DNA from: Paenibacillus sp. 37
GTDB lineage: Bacteria > Bacillota > Bacilli > Paenibacillales > Paenibacillaceae
Direction: 5' to 3'
Length of the DNA stretch: 64,000 nucleotides
NCBI RefSeq assembly: GCF_008386395.1
Contig: NZ_CP043761.1
Span: 3,844,001-3,908,000 of the forward strand
This document shows, piece after piece, positions 26,422 through 34,912 of this stretch. The first letter of the stretch is position 1, and the number at the start of each line of letters is the position of its first letter. The notes under the pieces are model-generated. The model was not told where the DNA came from and ran no database searches. It saw only the letters and a list, made by a program, of their open reading frames with translations. The position numbers were made by a program, and so were the translations under genes.

Positions 26422-27712
26422 AGCCGATTGGAAGGTTCCAATCGACCTTATTGTCATCATTGTCGCCGCGATCTTATGGATCCTCTTACTCATAAACGAG
26501 TATTCATACACGGGGTTGAGTCTGAGCTATTCAACTTCAAGTTACATTCAGGCACTGCTTGCCTTTATTATTCTTTGCTTACTGGCAAGCAGATTGTTTC
26601 TTTATTTTAAGGCACCCCACAGTAGTCGTTCCTTCTGGCATGGCAGTCTGCTGATGGATTACTTTCACATTTGGAGAATCGGTCTTAGAGCCAGTTTGCA
26701 AAACTGGAGACTAACGTTTGGTCTCATCATGATGCTTTTGCTAACCGCGATAGCCGGCATTTGTATTTGGCAGGCAGCCACATATTACAGCATATATCAA
26801 CAGTTTTTTTTCATACTTTATGTATTGCTGTATGTGCTTTTTCTGGTACCGTATATCCTTTCCAAGCTTGGACGTTTCATCGCTATCATCAACGGGAGCA
26901 AAGAAATTGCTGAAGGAAATATTCAGAATACGATTCAAGATACCGGCAAGGATGCCCTATCCAAGCTTGCTGGCTATATTAACAATATGAAAGCCGGGTA
27001 TCAAAGCGCGCTGGAGAATCAAATGAAGAGCGAACGGTTAAAAACAGAGCTGATTACCAACGTATCGCATGATTTGAAGACTCCGCTTACTTCTATTATC
27101 AATTATGTAGATTTATTAAAAAAAGAAGATCTGTCTACGGAGACTACCCGAGCCTATATTGAAACCCTGGACCGGAAGGCGCTACGGATGAAGCTGTTGA
27201 TTGAAGACCTGTTCGAAATCTCAAAGATGGCCAGCGGTACAGTAGAGCTGGATATTGAGTACGTGGATGTAGCGACATTGTTGACACAGGCGATCGCCGA
27301 GTCCAATACCAGTATGGGACAAACGTCGCCTGTGATTCGGGAGAGGATTGCAAAATTCCCCATCCATGCACATTTGGACGGCAATAAAATTTGGCGTGTA
27401 TTCGAAAATTTAATTGGCAACGCGCAGAAATATTCACTTCAAGGAACCAGAATCTATATTTATTTGGACCAGTCTGATAATCAGGTACAATTCAAAATTC
27501 AAAATACTGCTGCTTATGAGATTGATTTTGCTGCGGAAGAGTTGTTCGAGCGTTTCAAAAGAGCAGATGAATCCCGCCAGACAGAAGGCTCCGGACTAGG
27601 GCTGTCCATTGTGAAAAGCATCGTTGAGCTGCACGGCGGGGAGATCAAAATCGAGATTCATGGCGATCAATTCAACGTTATTCTGCATTTGCCCAAGCAG
27701 CGCTTAATTTAA
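26396..27712 (+). CDS. Sensor histidine kinase, HisKA type
   Basis: 438 aa. Several membrane helices in the first 160 residues (LIVIIVAAILWILLLI, IQALLAFIILCLLA, FGLIMMLLLTAIAGICIW, FFILYVLLYVLFLVPYI) with little room for an extracytoplasmic loop, then a short HAMP-like stretch. H-box VSHDLKTPLTSIINYVDLL; N-box ENLIGNAQKYS; G-box GSGLGLSIVKSIVELHGG. Starts at TTG 26396 inside the response regulator gene (26-base overlap). Partner of the regulator at 25723. Kinases sensing within the membrane often watch the cell envelope; that is an inference. Confidence 0.92.
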   Translation: MDTKSRKNKADWKVPIDLIVIIVAAILWILLLINEYSYTGLSLSYSTSSYIQALLAFIILCLLASRLFLYFKAPHSSRSFWHGSLLMDYFHIWRIGLRASLQNWRLTFGLIMMLLLTAIAGICIWQAATYYSIYQQFFFILYVLLYVLFLVPYILSKLGRFIAIINGSKEIAEGNIQNTIQDTGKDALSKLAGYINNMKAGYQSALENQMKSERLKTELITNVSHDLKTPLTSIINYVDLLKKEDLSTETTRAYIETLDRKALRMKLLIEDLFEISKMASGTVELDIEYVDVATLLTQAIAESNTSMGQTSPVIRERIAKFPIHAHLDGNKIWRVFENLIGNAQKYSLQGTRIYIYLDQSDNQVQFKIQNTAAYEIDFAAEELFERFKRADESRQTEGSGLGLSIVKSIVELHGGEIKIEIHGDQFNVILHLPKQRLI

Positions 27713-27727
27713 AAGTCATAGAACTAG

Positions 27728-27772
27728 GTTAACCCTCATGCTCCCTTTCAGGATGTATGAGGGTTAACTTTA
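27728..27772 (+). terminator. Terminator of the GDPD-RR-HK operon
   Basis: GTTAACCCTCAT (27728-27739) / ATGAGGGTTAAC (27757-27768), perfect 12-bp stem. Confidence 0.75.
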
Positions 27773-27930
27773 CTTCAGGCTCTTTTCCAACCCCTTTTGC
27801 TATAAAAATAATTATAATTTTGGAACAAAATCGTTTCCTGATTACCAAGAAGAATATGCTTGCTCACATTGCGCATTACTTTAAAACAAAAAATCATGAA
27901 ATAAATAAACGATAAGACTTTTTTCTCTGA

Positions 27931-28188
27931 GCAGGAAAACAAACTAAACTGAAAGGAATAGCAAATGAAGATAAGGTTTCAACTTCATTACGAGGAGAAA
28001 TCAAACTTGATCTAAATGAAATTAAAAGAAAAAAACGCAAAAATGTAAGAGTTCCTCAGGGATACCAGATGCAGCACAAACGTGGTTTCGAGGCAAGAAA
28101 GGGTTACGGTTACGAACACAGTGTTTTAAATGTTACTGAAGATGATGAAGGTAACAGGATTGATGTTGCCGTTCCCAGAATTTCGACC
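27931..28188 (+). pseudogene. Polymorphic toxin C-terminal domain remnant (Ntox8-like)
   Basis: A frame open from 27931 without start reads LKGIANEDKVSTSLRGEIK, then VRVPQGYQMQHKRGFEARKG and YGYEHSVLN. The GYxxxHKxGxEAxKGYxYxxSxL pattern is that of the toxin tips of secreted polymorphic toxins (Ntox8-like). The delivery part is absent, and the 3' end runs into repeat copy B, which supplies the last 60 or so codons of the frame (to 28377). No immunity gene is seen. Confidence 0.5.
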
Positions 28189-28298
28189 GATGTCGAGGGA
28201 AAAGAACATATTCCCATTGAAGTCGCTATTGAAGCGGCTTTTTTTATTTTATCGGCACAAGTTCTTGTCCCGAGCCAAGGACAAGAACTTGCAACGAT
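28189..28298 (+). repeat. Dispersed two-hairpin element, copy B
   Basis: GATGTCGAGGGAAAAGAACAT start as in copy A; hairpin 1 AAGTCGCT (28220-28227) / AGCGGCTT (28233-28240) plus T run; hairpin 2 ATCGGCACAAGTTCTTGTCC (28251-28270) / GGACAAGAACTTGCAACGAT (28279-28298), 17 of 20 paired. Stem position 8 is C-G here and G-C in copy A. Confidence 0.75.
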
Positions 28299-28305
28299 TG
28301 TCGTG

Positions 28306-29370
28306 TCAAGGGAAGATGAGTTGCACGGGAATAATGGCGTTCTTAGGAGAATAAGTATCTTCCATCTGTTCACGTAACAGCCTTACGGCTGTTCGTGCCA
28401 TTTCCTGTTCATTCTGCTGCACATAAGCTACGCCTGAAAGATGTGGATTATCAAAAGATAGCAAATCGATATTGGAGTGATCGTTCAGACGACGGATAGC
28501 GGATGATGTAAGGCGTGCTGTTTCTTCAGTCAAGGAGAAAGCTGCCGAAATTTCACTGTGGTTCTGCAAGAATTCGCTTACATAGTCCAATGCATGCTCG
28601 CTGCGTAGAATGTTGAGAGGGATGTGACACCACAAGCTCTTGTCAATTGAGATACCTTGATCTGTATATGCCTGCTCGAAGCCAAGCGTGCGATCCTCGA
28701 CGGCTGTATTGGCATTTTCAGGTGAGATGAGCGCAATCTGCTGATGACTCTTGGATAACAAATGGGATACAGCCTTATACGCACCGCCGTAATTATCGGA
28801 TGTAATGGTGTACGTCTCAATGTTGCGCAGATAGCGGTCGATGAACACACACGGAAATTTGTCGAGCGACAGACGCAGTAATGATTCGTTGTACTTCTCA
28901 TCTTCCGTCGGAAAAACGATCAGCCCCTTCACACCGAGTTCCGTTAGTGTACGGATGACGTTTGTTTCGATAGAGGAGGACTCTCGCGTGATGCTAAGTA
29001 CCATGTTGAGGCCGGCTTCTTGCAGGAATTGTTCTGTGTAGTCAACGAGCTTTTGAATGACACGGGTTCTCATCGTCGGAATGATGAAGCCGATGAGTGG
29101 TATGGAGGACGCGCTGCCTTCGGATGGGGGAGAATGGATGCTAGAAACAACAAGACTTGAAGAGACAAATGAGCCTTTGCCTTGTACGCGTATAATTAAT
29201 CCTTCGTCAGCGAGTAGGGTTAGGGCGTTCTTGACGGTTATTTTACTTACTCTGAATTCGTCCATTAGTTCTTGCTCAGAAGGAATGCGGTCTGTGGGCC
29301 GAAGCTGCCCTGATTTAATTTTCTGTATAATATTTTCTTGAATTTGTTTGTAGAGCGCCAGCTTTTTCAA
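28306..29370 (-). CDS. GntR-type regulator with LacI-like sugar-binding domain (AraR-like)
   Basis: About 354 aa. N-terminal GntR winged helix: LYKQIQENIIQKIKSGQLRPTDRIPSEQELMDEFRVSKITVKNALTLLADEGLI; then a periplasmic-binding-like effector domain (IPLIGFIIPTMRTRVIQKLVDYTEQFL, PCVFIDRYL, HQQIALISPE, DLLSFDNPHLSGVAYVQQNEQEM). This layout is that of AraR, the arabinose repressor. TTG 29370 is chosen because GGGGAG lies nine bases before it; ATG 29388 has no ribosome site. Divergent from an importer plus GH43 operon, which it very likely represses until an arabinose-type sugar is present. Confidence 0.88.
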   Translation of the reverse strand: MKKLALYKQIQENIIQKIKSGQLRPTDRIPSEQELMDEFRVSKITVKNALTLLADEGLIIRVQGKGSFVSSSLVVSSIHSPPSEGSASSIPLIGFIIPTMRTRVIQKLVDYTEQFLQEAGLNMVLSITRESSSIETNVIRTLTELGVKGLIVFPTEDEKYNESLLRLSLDKFPCVFIDRYLRNIETYTITSDNYGGAYKAVSHLLSKSHQQIALISPENANTAVEDRTLGFEQAYTDQGISIDKSLWCHIPLNILRSEHALDYVSEFLQNHSEISAAFSLTEETARLTSSAIRRLNDHSNIDLLSFDNPHLSGVAYVQQNEQEMARTAVRLLREQMEDTYSPKNAIIPVQLIFP

Positions 29371-29402
29371 AGAGTAGCATCTCCCCATAAACTTTATGAT
29401 TT

Positions 29403-29420
29403 TATAATCAATTGGTTATA
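29403..29420. promoter_or_regulatory. Candidate operator of the AraR-like repressor
   Basis: TATAATCAATTGGTTATA is an 18-bp palindrome with one mismatched pair, midway between the divergent genes and just upstream of a -10 TATAAT (29442-29447) for the importer operon. Confidence 0.5.
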
Positions 29421-29455
29421 TAAAGCTTATTTCATATATATTATAATACGGCATG

Positions 29456-29467
29456 TAAAGCGCTTAC
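29456..29467 (+). promoter_or_regulatory. cre-like TAAAGCGCTTAC
   Basis: TGTAAAGCGCTTACA (29454-29468) is nearly palindromic and close to a CcpA site; the 12-mer TAAAGCGCTTAC is repeated exactly upstream of the paralogous importer (52014-52025). It lies just after the -10 at 29442, where binding would block transcription. Confidence 0.5.
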
Positions 29468-29632
29468 AATATGGAATCTAAGAAATTTTTGCGAAGGGGT
29501 CTTTTCTTTGAACGGTTAGAATTATGTTAAGGATGGTGGTGCCAAGGTAGATTGAAACCGCTTAAATTAACAGAACTAACTAGTCAGCCGACTTTTCAAA
29601 TGCATAACACAAAAAGAGAGGATGACGAAGAA

Positions 29633-30970
29633 ATGAAGAAACGCAGTACGTTAATCTCCATCGTTACAATCCTTATGATGTCCCTTTTTTTTACAGCATG
29701 TGGTAATGCATCTGATTCAAAAACGGAAACACAGCAATTAGGCGCTAATGCCGGTGAGAATGCAACAGAATTGTCATTTTGGACATTCGTAGATTTGCAC
29801 GGCAAGCATTTGGATAAAATGCTGGGTTTATGGAACCAAGAGAACCCAGACAAACAGATTAAGTTGAATGTAACGGTTATGCCTTACGATGATATGCACA
29901 ACAAGCTTTTATTGGCAGTTACAAGCGGAAAAGGTGCTCCTGATATCGCGGATATCGAGCTTGGTCAATTCCCTAAATTCCTGGAAGGTGACAACGTTCC
30001 ACTGGAATCTTTGAATGATGTATTTGCACCATACAAAGACGTTGTTGTTCCTTCGCGTGTCGAGATTTACTCCAAAGCCGATCAGGTTTATGGCTTTGAT
30101 TATCACGTAGGTGCAACACTTGCTTTCTACAACACTGAAATTCTCGAACAAGCAGGTGTTGACTACAAGAAAATCATAACGTGGGAAGATTACAAACAAG
30201 CAGGTATCAAGGTTTATGAAAAGACTGGCAAGTACTTAGGTACTGCTGATACATCTGCTACGTGGCAAGCATCGTTGCTGTTAGCTCAGCAAAACACTGA
30301 TTTTACAGATGAAAATGGTAATCCAAAAGTTAACTCGCCTGAAATGATTAAAGCGTATGAAATGTTAGTTGATCTGCAGAAGAACAATGTTATTCATACG
30401 ATCCCAGGCGGACAACCCGACACAGAAGAAGCAAAAGGCGAATACAACAAAGGCAACTACGCAAGTGCATTGATGCCTGAGTGGTACATGTCCCGCTTTG
30501 TAAACGAAATGAAGGACCTTAAAGGTAAGTATGCAATTGCTCCATTGCCTGTATTTGAAGAAGGTAATCCTCGTTCCGTTGGCTTAGGTGGTACTGGCAC
30601 AGTTGTTACTAAGAGTGGTAAAGACGTTCAATTGGCCAAAGAATTTGTAGCCTTTGCTAAGCTTTCGAAAGAAGCTACTACTGAAATCTGGAATACACTT
30701 GGATTTGACCCAATCAACATGGAAGTATGGAAAGATGATGCAGTAACGAAAAACCCTGATAACGAGTACGTACAATACTTTAAAACAAATGCATTTGATA
30801 CTTTGAATGAAATCAAGGACGAAATTCAAGCGATCAAATCCGTTAAAGCTTCACCGACCATCGGCAATATCTTCAATACGGTTACTTTGAACGCCATCTT
30901 TGAAGATGGTCAAGACGTGAAGGAAGCGTTGGATGAAGCACAAGCAGCAATTGAACAAGAATTGAAATAA
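29633..30970 (+). CDS. Sugar ABC transporter substrate-binding lipoprotein
   Basis: 445 aa, MalE-like family 1 binding protein. Signal peptide MKKRSTLISIVTILMMSLFFTAC with lipobox Cys. Binding-fold landmarks: FWTFVDLHGKHLDKMLGLWN, VMPYDDMHNKLLLAV, SRVEIYSKADQVYGFDYHVGAT, GGTGTVVTK. The frame extends up to 29552, but ATG 29633 begins the signal peptide and has GAGAGGA upstream. Clear paralogue of the protein at 52086. First gene of an importer-GH43 operon, so the ligand is probably an arabino-oligosaccharide. Confidence 0.92.
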   Translation: MKKRSTLISIVTILMMSLFFTACGNASDSKTETQQLGANAGENATELSFWTFVDLHGKHLDKMLGLWNQENPDKQIKLNVTVMPYDDMHNKLLLAVTSGKGAPDIADIELGQFPKFLEGDNVPLESLNDVFAPYKDVVVPSRVEIYSKADQVYGFDYHVGATLAFYNTEILEQAGVDYKKIITWEDYKQAGIKVYEKTGKYLGTADTSATWQASLLLAQQNTDFTDENGNPKVNSPEMIKAYEMLVDLQKNNVIHTIPGGQPDTEEAKGEYNKGNYASALMPEWYMSRFVNEMKDLKGKYAIAPLPVFEEGNPRSVGLGGTGTVVTKSGKDVQLAKEFVAFAKLSKEATTEIWNTLGFDPINMEVWKDDAVTKNPDNEYVQYFKTNAFDTLNEIKDEIQAIKSVKASPTIGNIFNTVTLNAIFEDGQDVKEALDEAQAAIEQELK

Positions 30971-30990
30971 ATATAATAAGTAAATGATTT

Positions 30991-31032
30991 GGTTAAACCT
31001 GTCGGCAGGTATAGTAGTCGACAGGTTTAACC
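30991..31032 (+). other. Intercistronic hairpin between binding protein and permease genes
   Basis: Perfect 14-bp stem GGTTAAACCTGTCG (30991-31004) / CGACAGGTTTAACC (31019-31032) without a T run. Such hairpins usually protect the upstream message, so the binding protein is made in excess over the permeases. Confidence 0.7.
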
Positions 31033-31054
31033 TTAATCAAGGGAGATTGAGAAT

Positions 31055-31951
31055 ATGATAAAGAAATTTGTATACTCTCAAAAAGTTGCACCTTATGTTT
31101 TTGTACTGCCATTTATACTCATATTTTTGATATTCTGGTTTTTTCCACTTGTAAATTCATTCGTAATGAGCTTTCAAGATCGGATGTTGGGACAGGATCC
31201 TAAATGGATTGGTGAAGCAAATTATTCGAAATTACTTACCGATAAAGTGTTTTTGACATCTATTAAAAATAGCGTTGTGTACATGTTGGGAACCTTAGTG
31301 CTGTTAATTCCTTTTCCAATGTTATTCGCCGTTATGATCAACAGTAAGTTAATGAAGGGAAGAGAGTTTTTTAAATCTTCGTTCTTTCTACCTGCGTTGA
31401 CATCTGTCGCAGTTGCGGGTACCATTTTCCGCCTTACATTCGGTGAAATGGAAGGTTCATTAATGAATAGTTTGCTGGGTCTATTTGGTATAGAGCCTAT
31501 TAAATTTTTGAAAGACGGAAATTGGAGTATGGCAGCACTGTTAATCCTCGCATGTTGGAGATGGACAGGTGTTAATATGCTTTACTATCTATCCGGTTTG
31601 AAAAGCATTGACAATGAATATTATGAGGCTGCTTCAATTGACGGGGCATCTGCTTGGCAGAAGTTTAGAACGATTACAATGCCATTATTGAAGCCGACCA
31701 CGGTATATGTTACAACAATTAGTGTTTATGCAGGTTTAGCCATGTTTACCGAGAGTCTGATGATGTTTAACGGTAACAATTCACCCAAAAATATTGGCTT
31801 AACCATTGTTGGATACCTGTATAGGCAAGGGATTGAGCAGAATAAGCTGGGTTACGCAGCTGCAGTTGGTATCATTCTGTTAGTCATTGCTATGGTTATC
31901 AATTTAACGCAGCTGAAATTTAGTGGAATGTTCAAAAAGGAGGAGGATTAA
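31055..31951 (+). CDS. CUT1 sugar ABC transporter permease (MalF/UgpA type)
   Basis: 298 aa, about six membrane segments. EAA loop YYEAASIDGASAWQKFRTITMPLL. N-terminal VFVLPFILIFLIFWFFPLVNSFVMSF. Closely similar to the 53463 permease (RMMARNL/KLMKGRE, PALTSV, FRLTFGEMEG/FRLIFGELDG), so the modules are paralogous. Stop at 31949-31951 is followed one base later by the next gene. Confidence 0.92.
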   Translation: MIKKFVYSQKVAPYVFVLPFILIFLIFWFFPLVNSFVMSFQDRMLGQDPKWIGEANYSKLLTDKVFLTSIKNSVVYMLGTLVLLIPFPMLFAVMINSKLMKGREFFKSSFFLPALTSVAVAGTIFRLTFGEMEGSLMNSLLGLFGIEPIKFLKDGNWSMAALLILACWRWTGVNMLYYLSGLKSIDNEYYEAASIDGASAWQKFRTITMPLLKPTTVYVTTISVYAGLAMFTESLMMFNGNNSPKNIGLTIVGYLYRQGIEQNKLGYAAAVGIILLVIAMVINLTQLKFSGMFKKEED

Positions 31952-31952
31952 A

Positions 31953-32801
31953 GTGGGCAAAAGTCAGACGAGGAGTGATTTCATCTCTAGAATAGTAATT
32001 ATTTGTTTATTCATTATACTATTCGTTTTAATTATGATTCCATTCTATGCAGTGGCCCTCTCTTCCTTTAAACCAGGTGAATCATTAGTTAGATATGGTC
32101 TTAACCTAAGTTTGGATTTTGAAATCATGAGTTTTGATAATTTCATCTATCTGTTTACTGGACAACATGATTATTTTGTGTGGTTTTGGAACAGTATGAT
32201 TTTAACAATCGTTCAAGTGGTTTTAACACTTTTTGTAAGCTCATTTGTTGCTTATGGTTTTGCAGCATATGATTTTAAAGGTAAGAACTTCCTCTTTATA
32301 TGTGTTTTGCTCATTATGATGGTGCCTTTCGAAATACTGCTGGTTCCTTTGTATAGCCTAATTAATGATTTGGGAATGGTGAATAGCTATTCGGCAATCA
32401 TTTTGCCGGGTATAGCCAATGCCGCGACAATATTTTTCTTCAGGCAATATCTAAGAAGCATACCCAAAGAAATTATTCAATCTGGGCGGGTTGATGGGGC
32501 AAACGAGTATGCGATATATTTCAGACTAATTATGCCGATTATGAAGCCATCCTTTGCAGCAATGGCCATTCTGAATGGTATGAATAGCTGGAATAATCTG
32601 TTGTGGCCATTCATGGTGTTGGGAGATCAGAGTAAATATACACTTCCAATCGGTTTGAAAACGTTATTAACTCCTTATGGCAATAACTATGATCTATTGA
32701 TCGTGGGCTCCTTCTTCTCCATCATTCCAATTTTTATACTGTTCATTGCTTTCCAGAAATACTTCATAGACGGTATGACTGCAGGTGCTGTTAAAGGGTA
32801 G
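31953..32801 (+). CDS. CUT1 sugar ABC transporter permease (MalG/UgpE type)
   Basis: 282 aa. GTG 31953 is preceded by AAGGAGGAGG and chosen over the frame opening at 31923 inside the previous gene. Six membrane segments; EAA loop IIQSGRVDGANEYAIYFRLIMPIM; C-terminal FQKYFIDGMTAGAVKG. Completes the channel with the 31055 permease; no ATPase is encoded here. Confidence 0.92.
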   Translation: MGKSQTRSDFISRIVIICLFIILFVLIMIPFYAVALSSFKPGESLVRYGLNLSLDFEIMSFDNFIYLFTGQHDYFVWFWNSMILTIVQVVLTLFVSSFVAYGFAAYDFKGKNFLFICVLLIMMVPFEILLVPLYSLINDLGMVNSYSAIILPGIANAATIFFFRQYLRSIPKEIIQSGRVDGANEYAIYFRLIMPIMKPSFAAMAILNGMNSWNNLLWPFMVLGDQSKYTLPIGLKTLLTPYGNNYDLLIVGSFFSIIPIFILFIAFQKYFIDGMTAGAVKG

Positions 32802-32828
32802 TAATATTATGATGAAACAGGTGATAAG

Positions 32829-33812
32829 ATGGCAGTCCAAAAAAGAGTGTTACACGACGTACAACCATTGATTGAGCAGAGAGCTGATCCTTTTATTTAC
32901 CGACATTCGGATGGTTATTATTACTTCGTAGCATCCGTTCCGGAGTATGACCGGATTGAAATCCGTAGAGCCCGGAACCTTGAGGGGCTTGTTACATCAA
33001 CTCCTGTTGTGATCTGGAGAAAACGCGAGACGGGTATCCTTAGTGCCAATATTTGGGCACCTGAACTGCATTTTATTGATGACAAATGGTACGTGTATTT
33101 CGCTGCCGCACACACGACGGAAACGAATGAAGGCTTGTTCGACCATCGGATGTACGTACTAGAGAATGAAAATGTCAATCCGCTCGAAGGCAGTTGGGTG
33201 GAAAGAGGACAGGTTCGTACCGCGTGGGAAAGCTTCGCCCTCGATGCCACTACCTTTGAGCATAATGGAATCCGTTATTACGTATGGGCACAAAAGGATC
33301 CGAATATTGAAGGTAACTCTAATCTGTATATATCTAAAATGAGCAATCCGTGGACGTTGACTGGGCCGCAAACGATGATCTCGATGCCGGAGTATGACTG
33401 GGAGATCATTGGTTATAAAGTGAACGAAGGCGCGGCTTTTCTTCGCAAGGGTAATCTGGTATTCCTCTCTTACTCGGCTAGCGCCACCGATTTCAATTAT
33501 TGCATGGGCCTGCTTGAAGCCGATGCGGATGCGGATTTGCTCGATGCCGCCTCATGGCGCAAGTCACAAACAGCGGTTCTCTCGACAGATGAGAGCATCT
33601 CGATGTATGGTCCCGGTCATAATTCCTTCACGGTGTCAGAGGCCGACGAAAAGACGCTATTTGTGTTCCACGCAAGAACGTACAAGAATATTATAGGAGA
33701 TCCGCTGTACGATCCGAATCGTCATACATTTGTGACGGAGCTTTTGTGGACGGCTGACGGCAGACCCGATTTCCCCGGCTCTGTTGCAGCACTTGCACGT
33801 TCTGTAAAGTGA
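32829..33812 (+). CDS. Glycoside hydrolase family 43, alpha-L-arabinofuranosidase-like
   Basis: 327 aa propeller enzyme without signal peptide, hence acting on imported sugar. Catalytic candidates: Asp20 in QRADPFIYR, Asp in SFALDATTFEH, Glu in KVNEGAAFL. Motifs ANIWAPELHFIDDKWYVYFAAAHTTE and YGPGHNSFT are common in GH43 exo-arabinofuranosidases. 27 bases after the permease gene, so it is the fourth gene of the operon. It probably trims alpha-L-arabinofuranosyl residues from the transported oligosaccharide. Confidence 0.9.
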   Translation: MAVQKRVLHDVQPLIEQRADPFIYRHSDGYYYFVASVPEYDRIEIRRARNLEGLVTSTPVVIWRKRETGILSANIWAPELHFIDDKWYVYFAAAHTTETNEGLFDHRMYVLENENVNPLEGSWVERGQVRTAWESFALDATTFEHNGIRYYVWAQKDPNIEGNSNLYISKMSNPWTLTGPQTMISMPEYDWEIIGYKVNEGAAFLRKGNLVFLSYSASATDFNYCMGLLEADADADLLDAASWRKSQTAVLSTDESISMYGPGHNSFTVSEADEKTLFVFHARTYKNIIGDPLYDPNRHTFVTELLWTADGRPDFPGSVAALARSVK

Positions 33813-33886
33813 ACGAGTGTCCCAACAAGGTTGGTTGATGGATTTGAGTTCGTTTATCCAACTTACCAAAGAGAGACAGTAAGAAC

Positions 33887-33920
33887 ATCGAAGGCACTCT
33901 ACTGGGTGCCTTCGATTTCG
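33887..33920 (+). terminator. Terminator of the 29633-33812 operon
   Basis: ATCGAAGGCACTC (33887-33899) / GGGTGCCTTCGAT (33904-33916), one G-T pair, short T run. Confidence 0.7.
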
Positions 33921-33979
33921 CTCTACAGATAATACGCTGAACCGTACCATAAGTAGTGGTAAGTTGCTCATTCTATTTT

Positions 33980-34007
33980 CATTAAGCTAACGGGCAGTTT
34001 AGTTTAA
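33980..34007. repeat. CATTAAGCTAACGGGCAG repeat, copy 2
   Basis: CATTAAGCTAACGGGCAG followed by TTTAGTTTAA; same 18-mer as 14798-14815. Confidence 0.6.
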
Positions 34008-34062
34008 CAAGCTACTTAGATTGGGCGAACTGGGCGGTATTGTACAGTGCGATTAAGTGATC

Positions 34063-34135
34063 AGCTAGCTATTATAGCGGCTTTTTTGTTTTAAACCAAT
34101 TTCTTGTCCCAAGTTGAAGACAAGAACTTGGTGTC
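34063..34135 (+). repeat. Dispersed two-hairpin element, copy C (partial)
   Basis: GCTATTATAGCGGCTTTTTT stands for hairpin 1; hairpin 2 is ACCAATTTCTTGTC (34095-34108) / GACAAGAACTTGGT (34119-34132), 13 of 14 paired. Stem positions 7 and 8 are both C-G here, against A-T and G-C in copy A. Confidence 0.6.
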
Positions 34136-34189
34136 ATTTCGGATTAGGTAGATTTCTAAATAGTATGATGCTGGAACTTCCATGGCGAG

Positions 34190-34300
34190 ATAAAAGCCAC
34201 ATAAATATAAGACTTCGCTTGAATAACGACTTTTCTTGTATCAGGACCTAAGGCAAGAACTTAGTATCATCGCTGAAAAGGTTAAGAACATGGTACCAAT
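34190..34300 (+). repeat. Dispersed two-hairpin element, copy D (decayed)
   Basis: AAGACTTCGCTTGAATAACG, then TTTTCTTGTATCAGGACCT and AAGGCAAGAACTTAG align with copies A-C; a further AAGAACATGGTACCA at 34285 matches the leading part of copy A. CATTAAGCTAA follows at 34324. Confidence 0.45.
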
Positions 34301-34369
34301 GTCGATTAGAATATTTATCTTTTCATTAAGCTAATCCGACTAGTGGCATTTTCACGAGGAATGGCTGGA

Positions 34370-34600
34370 ATGATGCTATCTGCGCGAAACATAGGTGGAT
34401 ATATTAATAAATTCGTTCCGGGTGGTAATGGGCTGGATCTTCAACTATATTTACCCCTTGTGATAACTGTGTTTATTTACTCGTGCTTCATTCAAAGAAA
34501 ACAAAGAATTTTTCTGGAAAAAACCTCATTTAGTTGTCTTCATATTTTCATTGCATTAATAAGCTGTTTTTCTGCTTGTGTAGTTTTACTTTTGATTTAA
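34370..34600 (+). CDS. Small putative membrane protein, unrecognised
   Basis: 76 aa from ATG 34370 (GAGGA nine bases upstream) to TAA. Two hydrophobic stretches (LYLPLVITVFIYSCFI and LHIFIALISCFSACVVLLLI) joined by a basic loop (QRKQRIFLEKT). No family recognised. It sits in a repeat-rich, gene-poor stretch and is followed by a hairpin terminator, so it may be a real small gene or a remnant. Confidence 0.35.
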   Translation: MMLSARNIGGYINKFVPGGNGLDLQLYLPLVITVFIYSCFIQRKQRIFLEKTSFSCLHIFIALISCFSACVVLLLI

Positions 34601-34614
34601 TCCTAATTGGTGTT

Positions 34615-34673
34615 ACGCTAGCGGGGAGCGTTAAGTTTAAACATAACAGACCAGCTGGCGAGCGGCTGTTTTT
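34615..34673 (+). terminator. Two hairpins after the small membrane ORF
   Basis: ACGCT (34615-34619) / AGCGT (34627-34631) and AACAGaCC (34645-34652) / GGCTGTT (34664-34670) with T run; CTAGCGGGGAGCGTTAAGTT resembles the hairpin at 21215. 34674-34856 shows nothing else. Confidence 0.5.
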
Positions 34674-34856
34674 AATATGCTAAATGAGCTGTTAAGCTCA
34701 GTAGGTATGGAATTTTAAGGATACTATAAAGTCTAATAAAAGAGATTATTAGTCATAATCAACGCAAGTGTCTCAGTAAAAAAAAGTGGAAGTAAAACCC
34801 AAAATAAAGATTGCTTAATCAGTGATTGTAAGGTAAGATTCAACTATCAAAAAAAT

Positions 34857-34870
34857 CTAAACGTTTAAAC
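34857..34870 (+). promoter_or_regulatory. LacI operator 1 (own promoter)
   Basis: CTAAACGTTTAAAC, core palindrome TAAACGTTTA, 43 bases before the LacI start codon; matches operators at 36041 and 38658. Confidence 0.65.
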
Positions 34871-34912
34871 AGCTAATGAACGATGGTTCGTATGCTTAGA
34901 CAGGAGAGACCT

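Noticed and set aside
28069..28377. 102-codon frame as an intact new gene
   Set aside because: The first part is a start-less toxin scrap and the rest is repeat copy B, whose hairpins are non-coding in the other copies.
33980..34673. CRISPR array
   Set aside because: Repeats differ in length and spacing, are hairpin elements of several kinds, and no cas genes are near.
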